Assembly: GCA_036250225.1 (NCBI GenBank)
Contig: JAPZLL010000005.1
Span: 992,001 to 1,056,000 of the forward strand
Direction of reading: 5' to 3'
DNA from: Cercophora sp. LCS_1
Taxonomy: Eukaryota > Ascomycota > Sordariomycetes > Sordariales > Lasiosphaeriaceae
Length of the DNA stretch: 64,000 nt
Shown piece after piece: positions 21,506-33,281 of the stretch (the first letter of the stretch is position 1; every line of letters begins with the position of its first letter). The notes below the pieces were generated by a model. That model was not told where the DNA came from. It saw only the letters and a list, made by a program, of their open reading frames with translations, and searched no databases. The position numbers and the translations under genes were made by a program.

Positions 21506-22471
21506 ATGGCGCCCCTCGTCCCCCGAATGCATCTCTTCGAGATCGACGACCAACCCTGGTATGCCACCCCTCTCCTCCCCTCTTCTCCCCTCCGCATAAG
21601 CTAACCAAACACCCCTAGGTTCCCGCCCTTCCTCCGCGCCCGTGTTCAAGCCGCCCTGACAGTAGCCTGGACAACCCACGTCCCCCTTCTCCAAGCCTGC
21701 TCCCCAGCAGCCCTCGTCTCACGCATCCTAACCTCGAACCTGGCCTCGACCGTCCGCTCCTACGTCTTCATCGACTTTTGCGCCGGCGGTGGCGGTCCAA
21801 CTCCCTCGATCGAAGCCCATCTCAACCGCTCTCTGACCAGCTCGACACCCTCCCCAACATCCGATACCACACCCGTCCAATTCGTCCTCACCGATCTCCA
21901 CCCGCATATCGCCTCGTGGAAAAGAGCCTCCTCAAGAAGTCCCAACCTCTCGTACATCCCCCACCCCGTCGACGCGGCACACGCGCCTGTCGATTTGGTA
22001 GGACGGTACAAGGACGAAGGAAAAAAGGTGTTCAGGCTGTTCAATTTGGCTTTCCACCACTTTGATGACGAGCTAGCGAGGGCGATACTGAAGAACACGG
22101 TTGAGACGAGTGACGGGTTTGGGATATTCGAGTTGCAGGAGCGGTCGTTTCTGGGTGGGTTTGTGACGCTGATCTTGTTTGGGTTGGGGATCCTGCTTGC
22201 GGCGCCATATTACGCTGTCAAGTGGCGGTCGCCGGGGACCTTGTTCTTTACGTATCTGGTGCCGATCTTACCGGCGGTATTGGTGTTTGACGGGTGGATG
22301 AGCGCGCTGAGGACGAGGACGGTGGAGGAGGTGGAGGAGCTGTTGAGGACGTGTGCTGCTGAGGGCGGCGAGGAAGAGATTCGGAAGTGGGAGGTGCGGA
22401 GTGGGAGGGCGGCGTTTATGTGGCCGGTTGGGTATTTGAACTGGATTGTTTGTGTTAGGAGGGAGGAATAG
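21506..22471 (+). CDS. SAM-methyltransferase-like protein with C-terminal membrane helices
   Basis: Exon 1 (21506-21558) encodes 17 residues plus two bases; the intron (21559-21618) splits the Trp codon, and exon 2 (21619-22471) completes 301 residues. The start MHLFEIDDQPWFPPFLRARV matches the opening of fungal proteins with a methyltransferase-like fold as I know them. FIDFCAGGGGPTPSIE is a glycine-rich motif I (SAM site), VQFVLTDLHPHIASW is motif II with the acidic ribose-binding Asp, and LFNLAFHHFDDELARAILKN corresponds to motifs IV and V. After the domain come two hydrophobic helices (FVTLILFGLGILLAAPYYAV and YLVPILPAVLVFDGW) and a cytosolic tail, so the enzyme is probably membrane-tethered. 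Substrate unknown. Confidence 0.82.
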
Positions 22472-22912
22472 AGGTTTTGGGGTTGGGATGAAATTAGTTT
22501 CTCGAGGCCCAAGAATGTATCATTGAAATTTATGACAAGCCATTGGACATGATCACTGGCGGCGCTGGAGTGTTCATAAAGGTCCCCGAGCCCAGGATAC
22601 ACATAGCCAAGGAACCCGGTAGACAGATATCAGTGATATCTCCCGGCGCCGCTCAAAGCGCCCCGCCTTGTTGAACATCCGCTGGGCGCACAGGCGTCAG
22701 AAACGAACATACGAAGACTGTTTCTACGCCTCACAAACTTCAACCTGTCTTCACCTTGTCGCATCAGCTTGCGACCTCCCCAATCAGTTGCCGGGACCAA
22801 ACAACATTGAAGAACTCCCCGCAAATCGCACCCCCGAGTAAACCTTCTTTTTTTCTTCTTGCACAGCCCAGAACTTTCGGACCAGCTGTCAATAGGCGAT
22901 ACAACCGACAAG
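22472..22912. other. Intergenic
   Basis: 3' end of the methyltransferase-like gene and promoter/5' UTR of the next plus-strand gene, including a pyrimidine run near 22850. Nothing else recognised. Confidence 0.45.
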
Positions 22913-23524
22913 ATGAGCAGCTCCAAGAACTCCGGCACCCCAGAGCCGGATGGCGATGCGAACACGGTCTCCGACCTCCAGACCCTCAGTGCCCTCCTAT
23001 TCCTCGCTAGACACAAGCAAACCAGAGACCAACGCAGAGGAGAGCCGCTAAAGAAGGACACCACCCATCACGACGACGAAACTATGACGGCTAAGCATGT
23101 TCCCAAGGAACCCGAGGCTGTCAAGTCGCAGCTTGAGGACACCACCCATTCTGACGACGAGACTGCGGCGACCAAAGATACCCCGACTGAGTCCGAGGCT
23201 GTGAGCTCGCAGCCGAAGGATACCATGCCGGCGGTTGAGGAGCAGGAGCAGGAGCAGCTTTTTCCCGAGCCTTACAAGGACGGCACGTTGGCTGGATGGA
23301 AGGCTTGGCAAGCAGATCAGCGGGCCAAGTTCGAGGCTGAATTGCCCTGGGCCCTCGAGACTGCTGAGGCCGAGCGACTCAAAGAGGTTGCTGAGCTCGA
23401 GGCTTCGAGAGCCCGTGTCGGAGAGAGTTCACAGTCGAAGAATCGCAAGAAGAACAACCACAACCGTAGACCGGGCAAGAAGGCCAAGGAGGTCTCGAGT
23501 AGCGCAGACAAGGTTGCCAAGTAG
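22913..23524 (+). CDS. Hypothetical charged protein, 203 residues
   Basis: A single exon starting AAGATGAGC. The N-terminal half is acidic and disordered with three loosely repeated blocks (KKDTTHHDDETMTAKHVPKE, LEDTTHSDDETAATKDTPTE, QPKDTMPAVEEQEQEQ). A short conserved-looking segment follows (FPEPYKDGTLAGWKAWQADQ), then a helix (ALETAEAERLKEVAELEASR) and a strongly basic tail (KNRKKNNHNRRPGKKAKEV), a likely nuclear or nucleolar signal. An earlier non-ATG in-frame codon precedes the ATG; the ATG is preferred. No family recognised. Confidence 0.6.
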   Translation: MSSSKNSGTPEPDGDANTVSDLQTLSALLFLARHKQTRDQRRGEPLKKDTTHHDDETMTAKHVPKEPEAVKSQLEDTTHSDDETAATKDTPTESEAVSSQPKDTMPAVEEQEQEQLFPEPYKDGTLAGWKAWQADQRAKFEAELPWALETAEAERLKEVAELEASRARVGESSQSKNRKKNNHNRRPGKKAKEVSSSADKVAK

Positions 23525-24473
23525 AGTAGATTAGGGTACCTGTTAATCTTGGGACATGGTTGCTGCCCAAGTGATAAGACAGAAGCCATGTCATCTTTCA
23601 TGGGAGCAAAAACCATGGATAAGGATAAGGGTCGGAGAAAGAGACAGACGTATCAGTAGATCCTAGATACTAATACCCAAAGGCCTTTGCAAATCTTCAT
23701 TCTGTGCTGGGAGCCAATCTTAGGCTTTACAAGGACAAGACATTGGTGACACTTTTCGGTGTGTTTTGTTGACGCCGTTCACCCCTGACAGTTGCCCCGG
23801 TAACGCACTCCAGGATAAACTGAACAACATGACAGATGTAAAGAGATACCAACCTACCCAGACTAAAAGGAATGATCGCGGTTCATGAGTTCTTTTAGCA
23901 GAAGCTCAAGGCATTGAAATCGTGACGAGAGCGTGGCACAAAGCAAAGTTCCGGGCCTCATCATTCTTATTTGTCTAGATCAATCAAATGCAACCATGCA
24001 CACGCTCCAATTGAGCCTTTCTATTATGTCTTTGATCTGTTCTCTTCCAAGAACTTGCTGTGCCACGTATATTTATGACTAGTGTTTTGGCCAGGCTCCT
24101 TGGACTGGAAAGCTGCAGACAAAAAGAACCATGGCGATATTTTCTGGATTACGTACCAGCTGAACGACGTGTTTACCGGTGGGGAGATTATGAGAATGCT
24201 ACCCACCGGACAATAAAGACTACACGCAGAGCTATTAGAGGAACATACCCTACATCCTGCTCTGGCGTCTGCTCTTTCCATCTTGCACGGCTGCCCCTCC
24301 TATCTCGAACCAATTCCGTCCGAGCTCGCATACACCTGGACTGAGTGTGTTGCCGCATGGGCCACTCGAGATGCACTTCGCCTTCGTGTTTTGGTCTTCT
24401 CTTTGGCCATCAACATCCTCCTGCATGCATTTGTAGGCCATTCTCAAGTCGATCATCTCACGATTTGTTAGAG
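23525..24473. other. Intergenic with 5' UTR exon of the next gene
   Basis: About 0.95 kb. The right end probably contains the first, non-coding exon of the coiled-coil gene, because a GTACGC donor at 24474 pairs with an acceptor at 24535. No other gene seen. Confidence 0.45.
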
Positions 24474-24561
24474 GTACGCGTTCCAATTCACTACGCGGGT
24501 CATTTGATAATAAGCGATGCTAACTATTGCTTCAGAGAATACCGGTTGCGAGCGGGGCACG

Positions 24562-25593
24562 ATGGAGGGCCAGGAGCGCGTCCCTCCTTCCTCCATTGTT
24601 GGTGATGCCGATGCCGACTGGAAGCTGATCAACGAGTCGACCAACATTTTCGATTTGATTGAGAAAATTGCCAACAACGAAGACGATGCACCAGATACCG
24701 CAGAAGATGCCGTCGTCAGCAACTTGGTTATTGTCAATACCACCGATGCGGTCGAGACGATCGACGATACCCTTTCTGCCAAGAGCCCACTCTGCTGCTC
24801 GCCCGCTCCTGCCGCGACTTTACCAGAAGGAACCATTTCCTTTTTCGGTACACACAGTCACGACCGAGACATGAGACTGCTCAAGGCAATCACCGCCCGA
24901 ATTGGTGAGCGTCACACAGAGCAAGAGAGCGCGATCAAGGAAGCAAACACCGACCTGGAGACATCCCAGCGCCGAGCCTATGCGGTTCAGACCAGCTACC
25001 GACAAGAGATTGCCTACTTGCGAAGGCATGCAAACCGACAAAAGGCTAAACTTCGACAAGGGTTGGCCGAAATCGCCGAGTTGAGAAGCAGGAATGCAAG
25101 CTATCGTGAGCTCAGCTTGGACCTCTTTGGCGAAGCCCGGCTACTCAAGCGTGACATCAAGGACCGAGACGAGGTGATTGCAGGTCTCAAGAAGCAACTG
25201 GCAAGGGCTACTGGACAGGTTAGGGATCTCAAGGTTGAGAATGCCATCACGGTCTCTCAGCTGTCCCACGCCATCAGCCAGACCGTCAAGCTGCAAAAAG
25301 GCAACGAGAAGCTCACCAAGGGCAAGGAAGTTGAGCAACATGAAGATGCTTCGCCAATCGCGCAGCTCGAAAGCGAGGTTGAAGAAAGCGACATTGAGGA
25401 AGGCGAGATTACGGGGCCCCACGTGGCTAGTCCTGAGACTCGACCCTATCGGCCGCCGCATCACAAGGACCATCAGCCTCTGGGCGGCCTGGGGCGAGGA
25501 CGGAGCTTTCCAGCGATTGGCGAGAAGAGAATTGCGTCGCACCCTCCTGTGAAGAAAGGCGGCGATTCAACCGACAAGAGACGGAAGATGTGA
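24562..25593 (+). CDS. Coiled-coil protein of unknown function, 343 residues
   Basis: The frame is open from an ATG at 24517, but that ATG is inside a branch-point/acceptor context (ATGCTAACTATTGCTTCAG), so I place a 5' UTR intron at 24474-24535 and start at ATGGAGGGCCAG. The N-terminal 90 residues are acidic. A long coiled coil runs from about residue 100 to 240 (MRLLKAITARIGERHTEQES, YLRRHANRQKAKLRQGLAEI, LKRDIKDRDEVIAGLKKQLA). An acidic patch (EVEESDIEEGEITG) and a basic Gly/Arg/Lys tail ending DKRRKM follow. The acidic/basic tail looks nuclear. No enzyme motif. It has the same general character as the coiled-coil family at 12-15 kb, but I see no clear homology. Confidence 0.66.
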   Translation: MEGQERVPPSSIVGDADADWKLINESTNIFDLIEKIANNEDDAPDTAEDAVVSNLVIVNTTDAVETIDDTLSAKSPLCCSPAPAATLPEGTISFFGTHSHDRDMRLLKAITARIGERHTEQESAIKEANTDLETSQRRAYAVQTSYRQEIAYLRRHANRQKAKLRQGLAEIAELRSRNASYRELSLDLFGEARLLKRDIKDRDEVIAGLKKQLARATGQVRDLKVENAITVSQLSHAISQTVKLQKGNEKLTKGKEVEQHEDASPIAQLESEVEESDIEEGEITGPHVASPETRPYRPPHHKDHQPLGGLGRGRSFPAIGEKRIASHPPVKKGGDSTDKRRKM

Positions 25594-28500
25594 GGATGGA
25601 CTAGTGCTGTTGGCCTAAGGATAGTGTTGGAGATATTATTTGGGGGTGCGTGTATCGTCTTTGCGCTACTTAGGATGTTGGTGTTGTAACGTGCAGGAAT
25701 AGACAACAGGTGATCGCGATGGCATGTCCCACCACTTCATTTCAATATCCCAAACAGGGAAAGTTGGGGCTGCACTGAGTATCTCGTCTGGCTTCTATCT
25801 CAAGAGCATTGGATCCATATATGTTGGCAAGAGCTGCCTTCACAATTATTTGATTCGAGGCGACCTGTTAACCTGATCGGCAAAGTTCACTTGAAAGTCA
25901 CACATCCGTGACAGCGATATCATACGCAACAAGTATTAGACGTCGTCAAGCAGCGGCAGTCTCAAGAAGATGCAGGAATCCCATTCTCATCAGCAGTATC
26001 ACAACGCTTGACCATCGTCTGAAAGTAAAAATTACCGGAGCTGCCCAGAGAAGAGCCAGAGAGACAGAGAATGGCGGCAGAGGAAAAGCTCAGCACAGAG
26101 GGCCCCATATAAGAGTGTGGCGCGTCCACAGAGGAAGGTCAGCAGAGAATTTGTCTCCCGGGAGCCAGACCATCGGCTCCGGGGGTACTTGGTAAGGAAG
26201 TTGGGGGCAGGCATTTCACCCAAAAACGGGGCGGCACAAACACTCCTGAATATTTTTTTCACCCCACTCATCAAAAGACGGTCCGTATCGTTTCTTCTCG
26301 CGTGGCATGTGCAATGCTTGATCCAAACAAAACAAAAACGTTGCTGTGATGCATACCTCAGTCAATATCTTTCCTTTTTTAAGATGATTAATTTTGTTTA
26401 CCTCGACCAACCCTGTCATTTTCCGTTAGGTCTTACGTGACCACTTACCCGTAATCTCAGCCCTCCCTCATCCACTTTGCCCATTTCAACGAGCTCCCAA
26501 AAAAAGTGGGTATGGCATCATTTCGGGATGCGACGGTCGGACACCACCACCCCGACAGGTCCAATCCCCAAACGGTTCTAGTCTTTCTGTCCAGCAAGTG
26601 CGTTTTAAACATTCAAGAGTAAATATTATTTTCTCAAATTCCAAGGAGCTTCAACGCGCCTAGGAAACCGGTACCAACTCAAAAACTCGTCACCCCTTGC
26701 ATGCTATCACGATCCTTCGTCACTCAACCGGTCAAAGCGAAGAGCCGTGCACGGCCGTGATAAATCAACCTACGTGAAACAAACGGAATGGCAAGGACAT
26801 GAAGCAACATGAGATTCCCCACGTCATTCCCTTATCAACCTACCCCTTTGGGTGTCGGCCCGACATAACCCGATCGGACCCTCCACGAGGCAGCGGGAGT
26901 CAGTTCTGAGCGAGGTACTTTGCCTTAACAGATAGTACAAACACGATCCAAGGCGTTGCACCAATCGAAATCTATGCCATTCAAAACACTCAGTGGGACA
27001 TCATCTCCAATGGCTAGCACACCATCCGCATCGAGGCCTAAAGTAGGGCCCGATATGCCACGAGGAGACGGAATAACGGGCTCCATCCGGCCTCCACATC
27101 CGCCGCGGCGCGTCCCCTGGTCACTACCCGTTGCACTCAACACCCTTCCGGCTCTACTTTTGGACACAGAAAGTAGACCATCACACTGGCGACCTTCACG
27201 GGCTGGTATTACTCGGCGCCGCAAAACGCTTTGTCACTGTGCTTCTGTCGCCTGCTAGCCGCCGACGCCGACAACCGGACTTGACCTCGGTGTAATTCAC
27301 AGTGCGCCACGTAACACAACCACGTTGCCTATTCGCATACCTAGCCGCTGGAATGTTCGAGGTGTGAGTGGGCGTCCTGCAGACATCCCACTTCTAAAAA
27401 CTGCAAGGTCCGCGGTTGGTGGCATGGGCTTGACGATGCTATTCGCCGGAGTCGATTCAACCAATCATAGGATAACCAGTCTGGGTACTTCCCGAGACAG
27501 ATCCGAAACGAGAGAGTTTGAGAAAGAAGGCAAAACGGGCTGTCATGGAAGAACGGAGAGAATGGAAAGGAAAACAGACGGCCCAACAAAGATATCAGCT
27601 TGATACCGAGATTTCTCGGAGCAGTCGGACTGAAGAGGTCCTTCGGTAGTTGCCATTGGCCGTGTGCATCGGCACTTGGCTGGTGTCGGATGATGTCGCA
27701 GGTACTGTGGATGTCTTTGGCCCATCCGCAACAGGTTTAGATCACCGCGTGGGTTATTCGGGATCGCGGGCGCTCCCGCCTAGGCGTTGATCTGGGATTG
27801 ATGGCGTATAAATTGCCATGTTAATCGGACGACGGGACGGCAACGTAAACCTGCTCTCGCAAATTGGGCCGCGGTCAGCAAGTCGCGAGAACGGGAAACT
27901 CAGCGTGAATCTACTTCCGCCTTAAAACCGCAAAGCGTGCAACGAACCGCCCGTTTTGCGGATATTCGGTGGAGGAGAATGAAATGCAAGTGCCGCCTTG
28001 AGCATTCAGATTGGAGGCCTCCATCTAGGATCTGCCACGAAACCATATTTGGTATCTTTAGACGTTGTCGAAGCATCCCTCCCGTCCCGAATCGGCGGAA
28101 GTCGGGGGATCGGCAGATGTGCGAAAATATGGGGGCGCCGGGGCCGAGTGTGTTTGCCGGCCCAGCGGAGAAGAGCGGGAGTGGCTGATGTCAGACCAAA
28201 GGAAGAAACCGGAATCGACGCCCAGAAAAAAGGTCCAGACCCGCAGCATGCCATGCAGGGACGATCCGCTGCGACCCCAGCCTGCCCACCACATCCGCGC
28301 TTGGCATTTGGTACTTGTGACAAAGTTTGGGATGTTCCGAGTCCTGCTGGATGTCTCGGCTGTCGTGATGTGGTCCTGATCAGGTCGTCATTGGGATCTT
28401 GGCCTGCAGTCGTGTGGCAGCTCTTGGCGAATTTGCGGCTCCAATTGAGCGTCACGATAAGTGAAAATTGGGTGACTGATGTTTGACGTGGATTGTGCGT

Positions 28501-30500
28501 TCTCGTTGACGGGTCTGCAGGACGTCGTGTTTGCTCACAACGGCGTCGTACAGGTCCCGGAAAATCGGTAGGAAATTTTGCTTCAGCTTACCGCTCTTTG
28601 CTGCCGCCCGTTCTCGTGACCGACTTCCCTCCTAGGATATCCGTACCGTTCGGCAAGAGGCAAGGAAAGCGCAACGTGCAAACCAGCAAACTGAAAAATT
28701 ACGACAGTCACATGCCTAGGACTCCCTCGATTTCAGCGCCTATAGGTCACGTTGGTGGTGGGTTACGTAAAGACCCCTGCTTGCCATGCCCTGAGACCAA
28801 GGTCACACCTTAACAGCACCTGCCTTGTGGGAATGCCTTCGCGGCAGCACTTCCGGATTCAGAAGTTCACGGCTGGTTCATCTCACCCGAAACATGCGAG
28901 TGCAGCTTTTCGAGGTCTGCAACCCCAGATATTCGGGCAATGTCGGAACGCAGTCATTCAAAATGCGTATGACGGAATTGGACGGGCAACCAAGGTGGCA
29001 TTTTGGTGGCCGCGCGGTGGGGCACACACCCCCTCTGGGGGTGTGGGTTTCAGGCTGTGTGTTCTTGGCCAGAACCTGGAGCCTTGGAGGGGTGTTCGTG
29101 CCGACGCGGGGCGGCGTTCATCTGGGGATTTTAATTGCCACCGAAGGCCAGTCCGTCGCAACCTGGCAAATGTAAAAGTAACGAACTCCCGTTTTTTTGG
29201 ATGTTGTCTGCGTGGGAGAAAACGGCAATAGCCGCTCAACAGAAACATGGTATAACGTTTTGACGGCCTGGCCATTGCGGTTCTCAATGCCATCATCACG
29301 ATGGCGGGGCAGCCGGCCTTGCCTTGGCCGCCCTGTCAGCCGCCGGGGAGAGATTTCTCCCAAGCCCCGGGGAATCCATCAGTTGCGGGGTAGACACGTT
29401 GACACGGTAGACCATTCCTATCAGAGAATTCGCAGAGAACGCGCAGAAACCGGGAGATTCAGGTTGCCAAGATCTGGGCATTCCGTGCCCCAGGTTGGGG
29501 AGATTCCGTATCCAAGCCCATCCCGAGTAGTCTCAATGGAAAATTCGACCTGAGGAGTTGGAGCCGGGGTGGTGCGGTCAGGGGCGCTGCACGAAGACAG
29601 CGACGGTTTCGTCCAATCCGGTGTTATCCATCAGCCCTGCTTCCCCAGTGCTCCAACGTGCAACCACAGCCCAGGTCGCTTGCACAGTTCGCCAAAAAGC
29701 GAAAGCGCACAGCCGAGAGACAGGCTCCTTCCTTGCTCTGTTTTCCGAGTCAGGAAGATAGCCGGCGCCATCCTTCTGGCGTGCCGTCATGGCTCGGCCA
29801 AAGGGGCAGTCATGTGCCATATTGCGGCAAAACTCAGCGTCTCCAGTGACCTCTTGTGGGCGGTTGGCGTCAATCACCCTAGCGCTCGAAAATAGCAGCG
29901 ACTCCAGTCCGAAGCTCAGCTCCCCTGCCCTGCCGAGCTCTGTAATGCGGGCACCAAGTACACGCCCGTGAACGGCCGAGGGCTGATACGTACCGCTGTA
30001 TTTTGCGGCCTTCCTGGTGGTTTTGCGACTCCTCGTCGCCGAAGTCGGACGGAGGCCATCTATCGGGCTTTACAGTGCGCGGCCGGTGACGGGACGCAGC
30101 GAAAGCAGCAAGTGCACACCCGGCACGAAGGTGGGATAACGAAGCTGCAACATTCAACACCCTAACACATGTTCTCTCCTTCAGCTTCACCCTGGACGAG
30201 GGGCGACGATATTGTGGGCCGGGCGAGCCTATGGGAAACGAGAAGATCCTCTAAGACGGTGCATTCGCCGTGCGCCAGTCCCGAGGTGCGACAGGGGTGC
30301 CGCGAGGTGCTCCGGAAACAATTCGTGCCCCAGCGACCCAATCGCAGGCAGCCCGATCGCCCGCCCATCGCACCCGGCCCAGTTCCGGGCTGTGCCAGTT
30401 TTCGGGGCAGTCGACTCGCCAAGGGGTGGAATGTTGTCGTCACGCCCCCTGGGGCCCGCCATGCCCCTAGGATTAGTCCTCCCCAGGGCCTCCAGCCCCA
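25594..30500. other. 4.9 kb gene-poor region upstream of PEP carboxykinase
   Basis: I could not find a credible gene on either strand: all frames are short, lack domain signatures and do not join through plausible introns. GC-rich and AT-rich patches alternate, with no strong repeat. A perfect inverted repeat occurs at 29025-29045. It may be an unusually long promoter for the PEP carboxykinase gene, a degraded gene or element, or a non-coding RNA locus; the sequence alone does not decide. Confidence 0.5.
29025..29045. repeat. Perfect 9-base inverted repeat
   Basis: Arms CACACCCCC and GGGGGTGTG are separated by three bases (TCT). The right arm and loop contain CTGGGG, which fits the carbon-repression site SYGGRG of the CreA/CRE-1 regulator. 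About 1.7 kb upstream of the PEP carboxykinase start, so any regulatory role is guesswork. Confidence 0.4.
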
Positions 30501-30504
30501 CGTC

Positions 30505-30513
30505 TTTATATAC
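30505..30513 (+). promoter_or_regulatory. TATA-like element of the PEP carboxykinase promoter
   Basis: TTTATATAC sits about 225 bases before the ATG, followed by a C/T-rich stretch typical of highly expressed fungal genes. Placement by eye; no transcript data. Confidence 0.4.
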
Positions 30514-30736
30514 CATCCTCCCTCGGCCTCGGGCCCTGCAAGGACAAGTCCCCCTTATCTGCGCTACCCGGCCTCCAGTCTCCATCTGCAGCTCCTGTCA
30601 ACCCTGCATCAAGTGGATATCGTCTAGAGAACCCAACGCACCCGCATCGTCCCTACTGCCGCCTCCCCTGTTCGCAAACAGCCCCAGACCCGCGATCCTA
30701 GCCGAACGCCCGAAGCTCAGAAAGCACTTAAGAACC

Positions 30737-33281
30737 ATGAAGGACCCCGTTGCCAGAACTGCTTCTCCCTACATTGATCCAAAAGTCAAAGGGCCTCGCT
30801 CACAACAACAATCCCACCAAGACAAACGCAAGACCGACAACAGTCAGTGCCCCCGTCCGATCTTGTCTCCAACCCTGCATGGGCCTCGTCCGAACACGTC
30901 CGGCTGACTCTCCGCAGTGATCTCCAACACAGTTAACAAGACCGCCCTCCATCCCGGTGGTGTAGAGTGAGTCGGACCATGTCTGTCACCGTCGGGACAG
31001 TAAAGATGCTCACATCACCCACCAGACCCCACCGGGAGCACACTGAGCTCGAGGAGGAGCTCCATGAGAAGGCCCATATCGACTACGACCGCGTCGCCAT
31101 TATTGCCAACCCCTCGGTCGCTGCCCTCTACGAGGACGCTCTCGTAAGGCTCACTTCCGTCCAACATTGCAACGCAGTCAGCTAACACCTTCACAGGTCT
31201 ACGAGACCGGCACAGCCATCACATCCAGCGGCGCCCTCACAGCATACTCCGGCAAGAAGACTGGGCGATCACCTCTCGACAAGCGTGTCGTCAAGGAGGA
31301 GGGATCAGAGCAGGACATCTGGTATGTTGCACAACATCCGTACCCGCATGCGCGCCCAGCATTCCATCGACTCGACTGGAATCTGGTGGCACGCATCGTG
31401 AGTTTCTGAACGGCTGCTAACCGTTGTGCAATAGGTGGGGACCTGTCAACAAGCCAATGACTCCCGAGGTGAGCAATGATTCCGCAACAACTCAATGTTT
31501 TCCCTTTCCATGACCAATGGTGGCGCTCTCGGCGTCAGCCAAGGTCACGAGCCCCCTCAATGTGGGTGTTTGGGCAGCAATTGCAGCGCTCGACCGAGCC
31601 AATTGTTCGCGGACGTCATTCCCTTGGCAGTGCGAATTCCATGAGGCCATCCTCGGACGCCCGGAAGCATGCAGCGTGCTGGGCTGATGTCTGCGATCGT
31701 CATTGTTGTCATGGTTGACATTGACAAATCGTGTGCCCCTCAATTGCCCCCTGTCGCTTTCGTCATTCTGCGCCAGCCCCTCGTCCCAAGCCATGCACCC
31801 CGCAACCGACAGCCGAACCGCCAATCGGCGCCCCACTCTCGGCCTCACCATTTCCATCACGTGTCCCCCCTGTTTTTCAACGCCCATGATTGGCGATTTT
31901 AGCTCTGACCAGCTGCTAACCACGTGCTTCGCTACAGGTCTGGAAGATCAACCGCGAGCGTGCCATCGACTACCTCAACACCAGGAATCGCATCTACGTC
32001 GTCGACGGCTATGCTGGGTGGGATGAGAAGTACCGCATCCGCGTGCGCGTGGTGTGCGCGCGCGCCTACCACGCCCTCTTCATGCGCAACATGTTGATCC
32101 GTCCTTCGCGCGAGGAGCTCGAGCACTTCCACCCCGACTACACCATCTACAATGCCGGCTCCTTCCCCGCCAACCGCTACACTGAGGGCATGACTTCGGG
32201 CACTTCCGTCGCCATCAACTTCGCCGAGAAGGAGATGGTCATCCTCGGCACTGAGTACGCCGGCGAGATGAAGAAGGGTGTCTTCACCGTCATGTTCTAC
32301 GAGGGCCCCATCAAGCACAACATTCTCACCCTCCACTCGTCCGCCAACGAGGGCAAGGATGGCGACGTCACTCTCTTCTTCGGTCTCTCCGGCACCGGCA
32401 AGACCACCCTCTCTGCCGACCCCAACCGTGCCCTGATCGGCGACGACGAGCACTGCTGGAGCGACCGCGGCGTCTTCAACATCGAGGGCGGCTGCTACGC
32501 CAAGACCATCGGTCTCTCTGCCGAGAAGGAGCCTGATATCTATGGCGCCATCCGCTACGGCTCCGTCTTGGAGAACGTTGTCTTCGACCCCGAGACCCGT
32601 ATCGTCGACTACGATGACTCGACCCTCACCGAGAACACCCGCTGCGCGTACCCCATTGAGTACATCAGCAACGCCAAGATTCCTTGCCTCTCGCCCAACC
32701 ACCCCAAGAACATCATCCTCCTCACCTGCGACGCTAGGGGCGTCCTGCCACCCATCTCCAAGCTTAACAGCTCGCAGACCATGTTCCACTTCATCAGCGG
32801 CTACACCTCCAAGATGGCCGGCACTGAGGATGGTGTTCTCGAGCCCCAGGCCACCTTCTCGTCCTGCTTCGCCCAGCCCTTCTTGGCCCTCCACCCCATG
32901 CGCTATGCCAAGATGCTCGCCGACAAGATCGAGGCCCACGGTGCCAACGCCTGGCTCCTCAACACCGGCTGGGTTGGTGCTGGCTTCTCCCAGGGCGGCA
33001 AGCGTTGCCCTCTAAAGTACACTCGTGCCATTCTCGACGCCATCCACAGCGGCGAGCTCGCCAAGGTCGAGTACGAGAACTACGAGATCTTCAACCTCCA
33101 GGTCCCCACATCGTGCCCTGGCGTCCCCGCCGAGCTCCTCAACCCTAAGAAGGCCTGGACTGCCGGCGCCGACAGCTTCGATGCCGAGGTCAAGAAGCTC
33201 GGTGGCCTCTTCCGCGAGAACTTTAAGAAGTACCAGAGCGAGGCGACCGAGGATGTTATCAAGGCTGGCCCCGTCATCTAA
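30737..33281 (+). CDS. Phosphoenolpyruvate carboxykinase (ATP)
   Basis: Catalyses oxaloacetate + ATP to phosphoenolpyruvate + CO2 + ADP (EC 4.1.1.49), the committing cytosolic step of gluconeogenesis (acuF/acu-6/PCK1 orthologue). Exons: 30737-30842, 30918-30966, 31026-31143, 31197-31321, 31435-31468 and 31938-33281, giving 591 residues. Conserved blocks: EHTELEEELHEKAHIDYDR, SSGALTAYSGKKTGRSPLDK, the P-loop GLSGTGKTTLSADP, kinase-2-like LIGDDEHCW, and ENTRCAYPIEYISNA. Active-site residues are intact. The first exon adds 35 residues not usual in the family; the canonical Met (MISNTVNKTALHPGG) is itself split by intron 1. The fifth intron is 469 bases, far longer than the others. Expression is expected to be glucose-repressed and induced on acetate or amino acids (family knowledge). 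Confidence 0.97.

Noticed and set aside
24517..24561. ATG at 24517 as start of the coiled-coil gene
   Set aside because: This ATG is part of a branch-point/acceptor sequence, so it is probably intronic.
27000..29900. Multiple 60-160-codon frames on both strands upstream of PEP carboxykinase
   Set aside because: No domain, no consistent codon preference, no plausible introns; expected by chance at this GC content.
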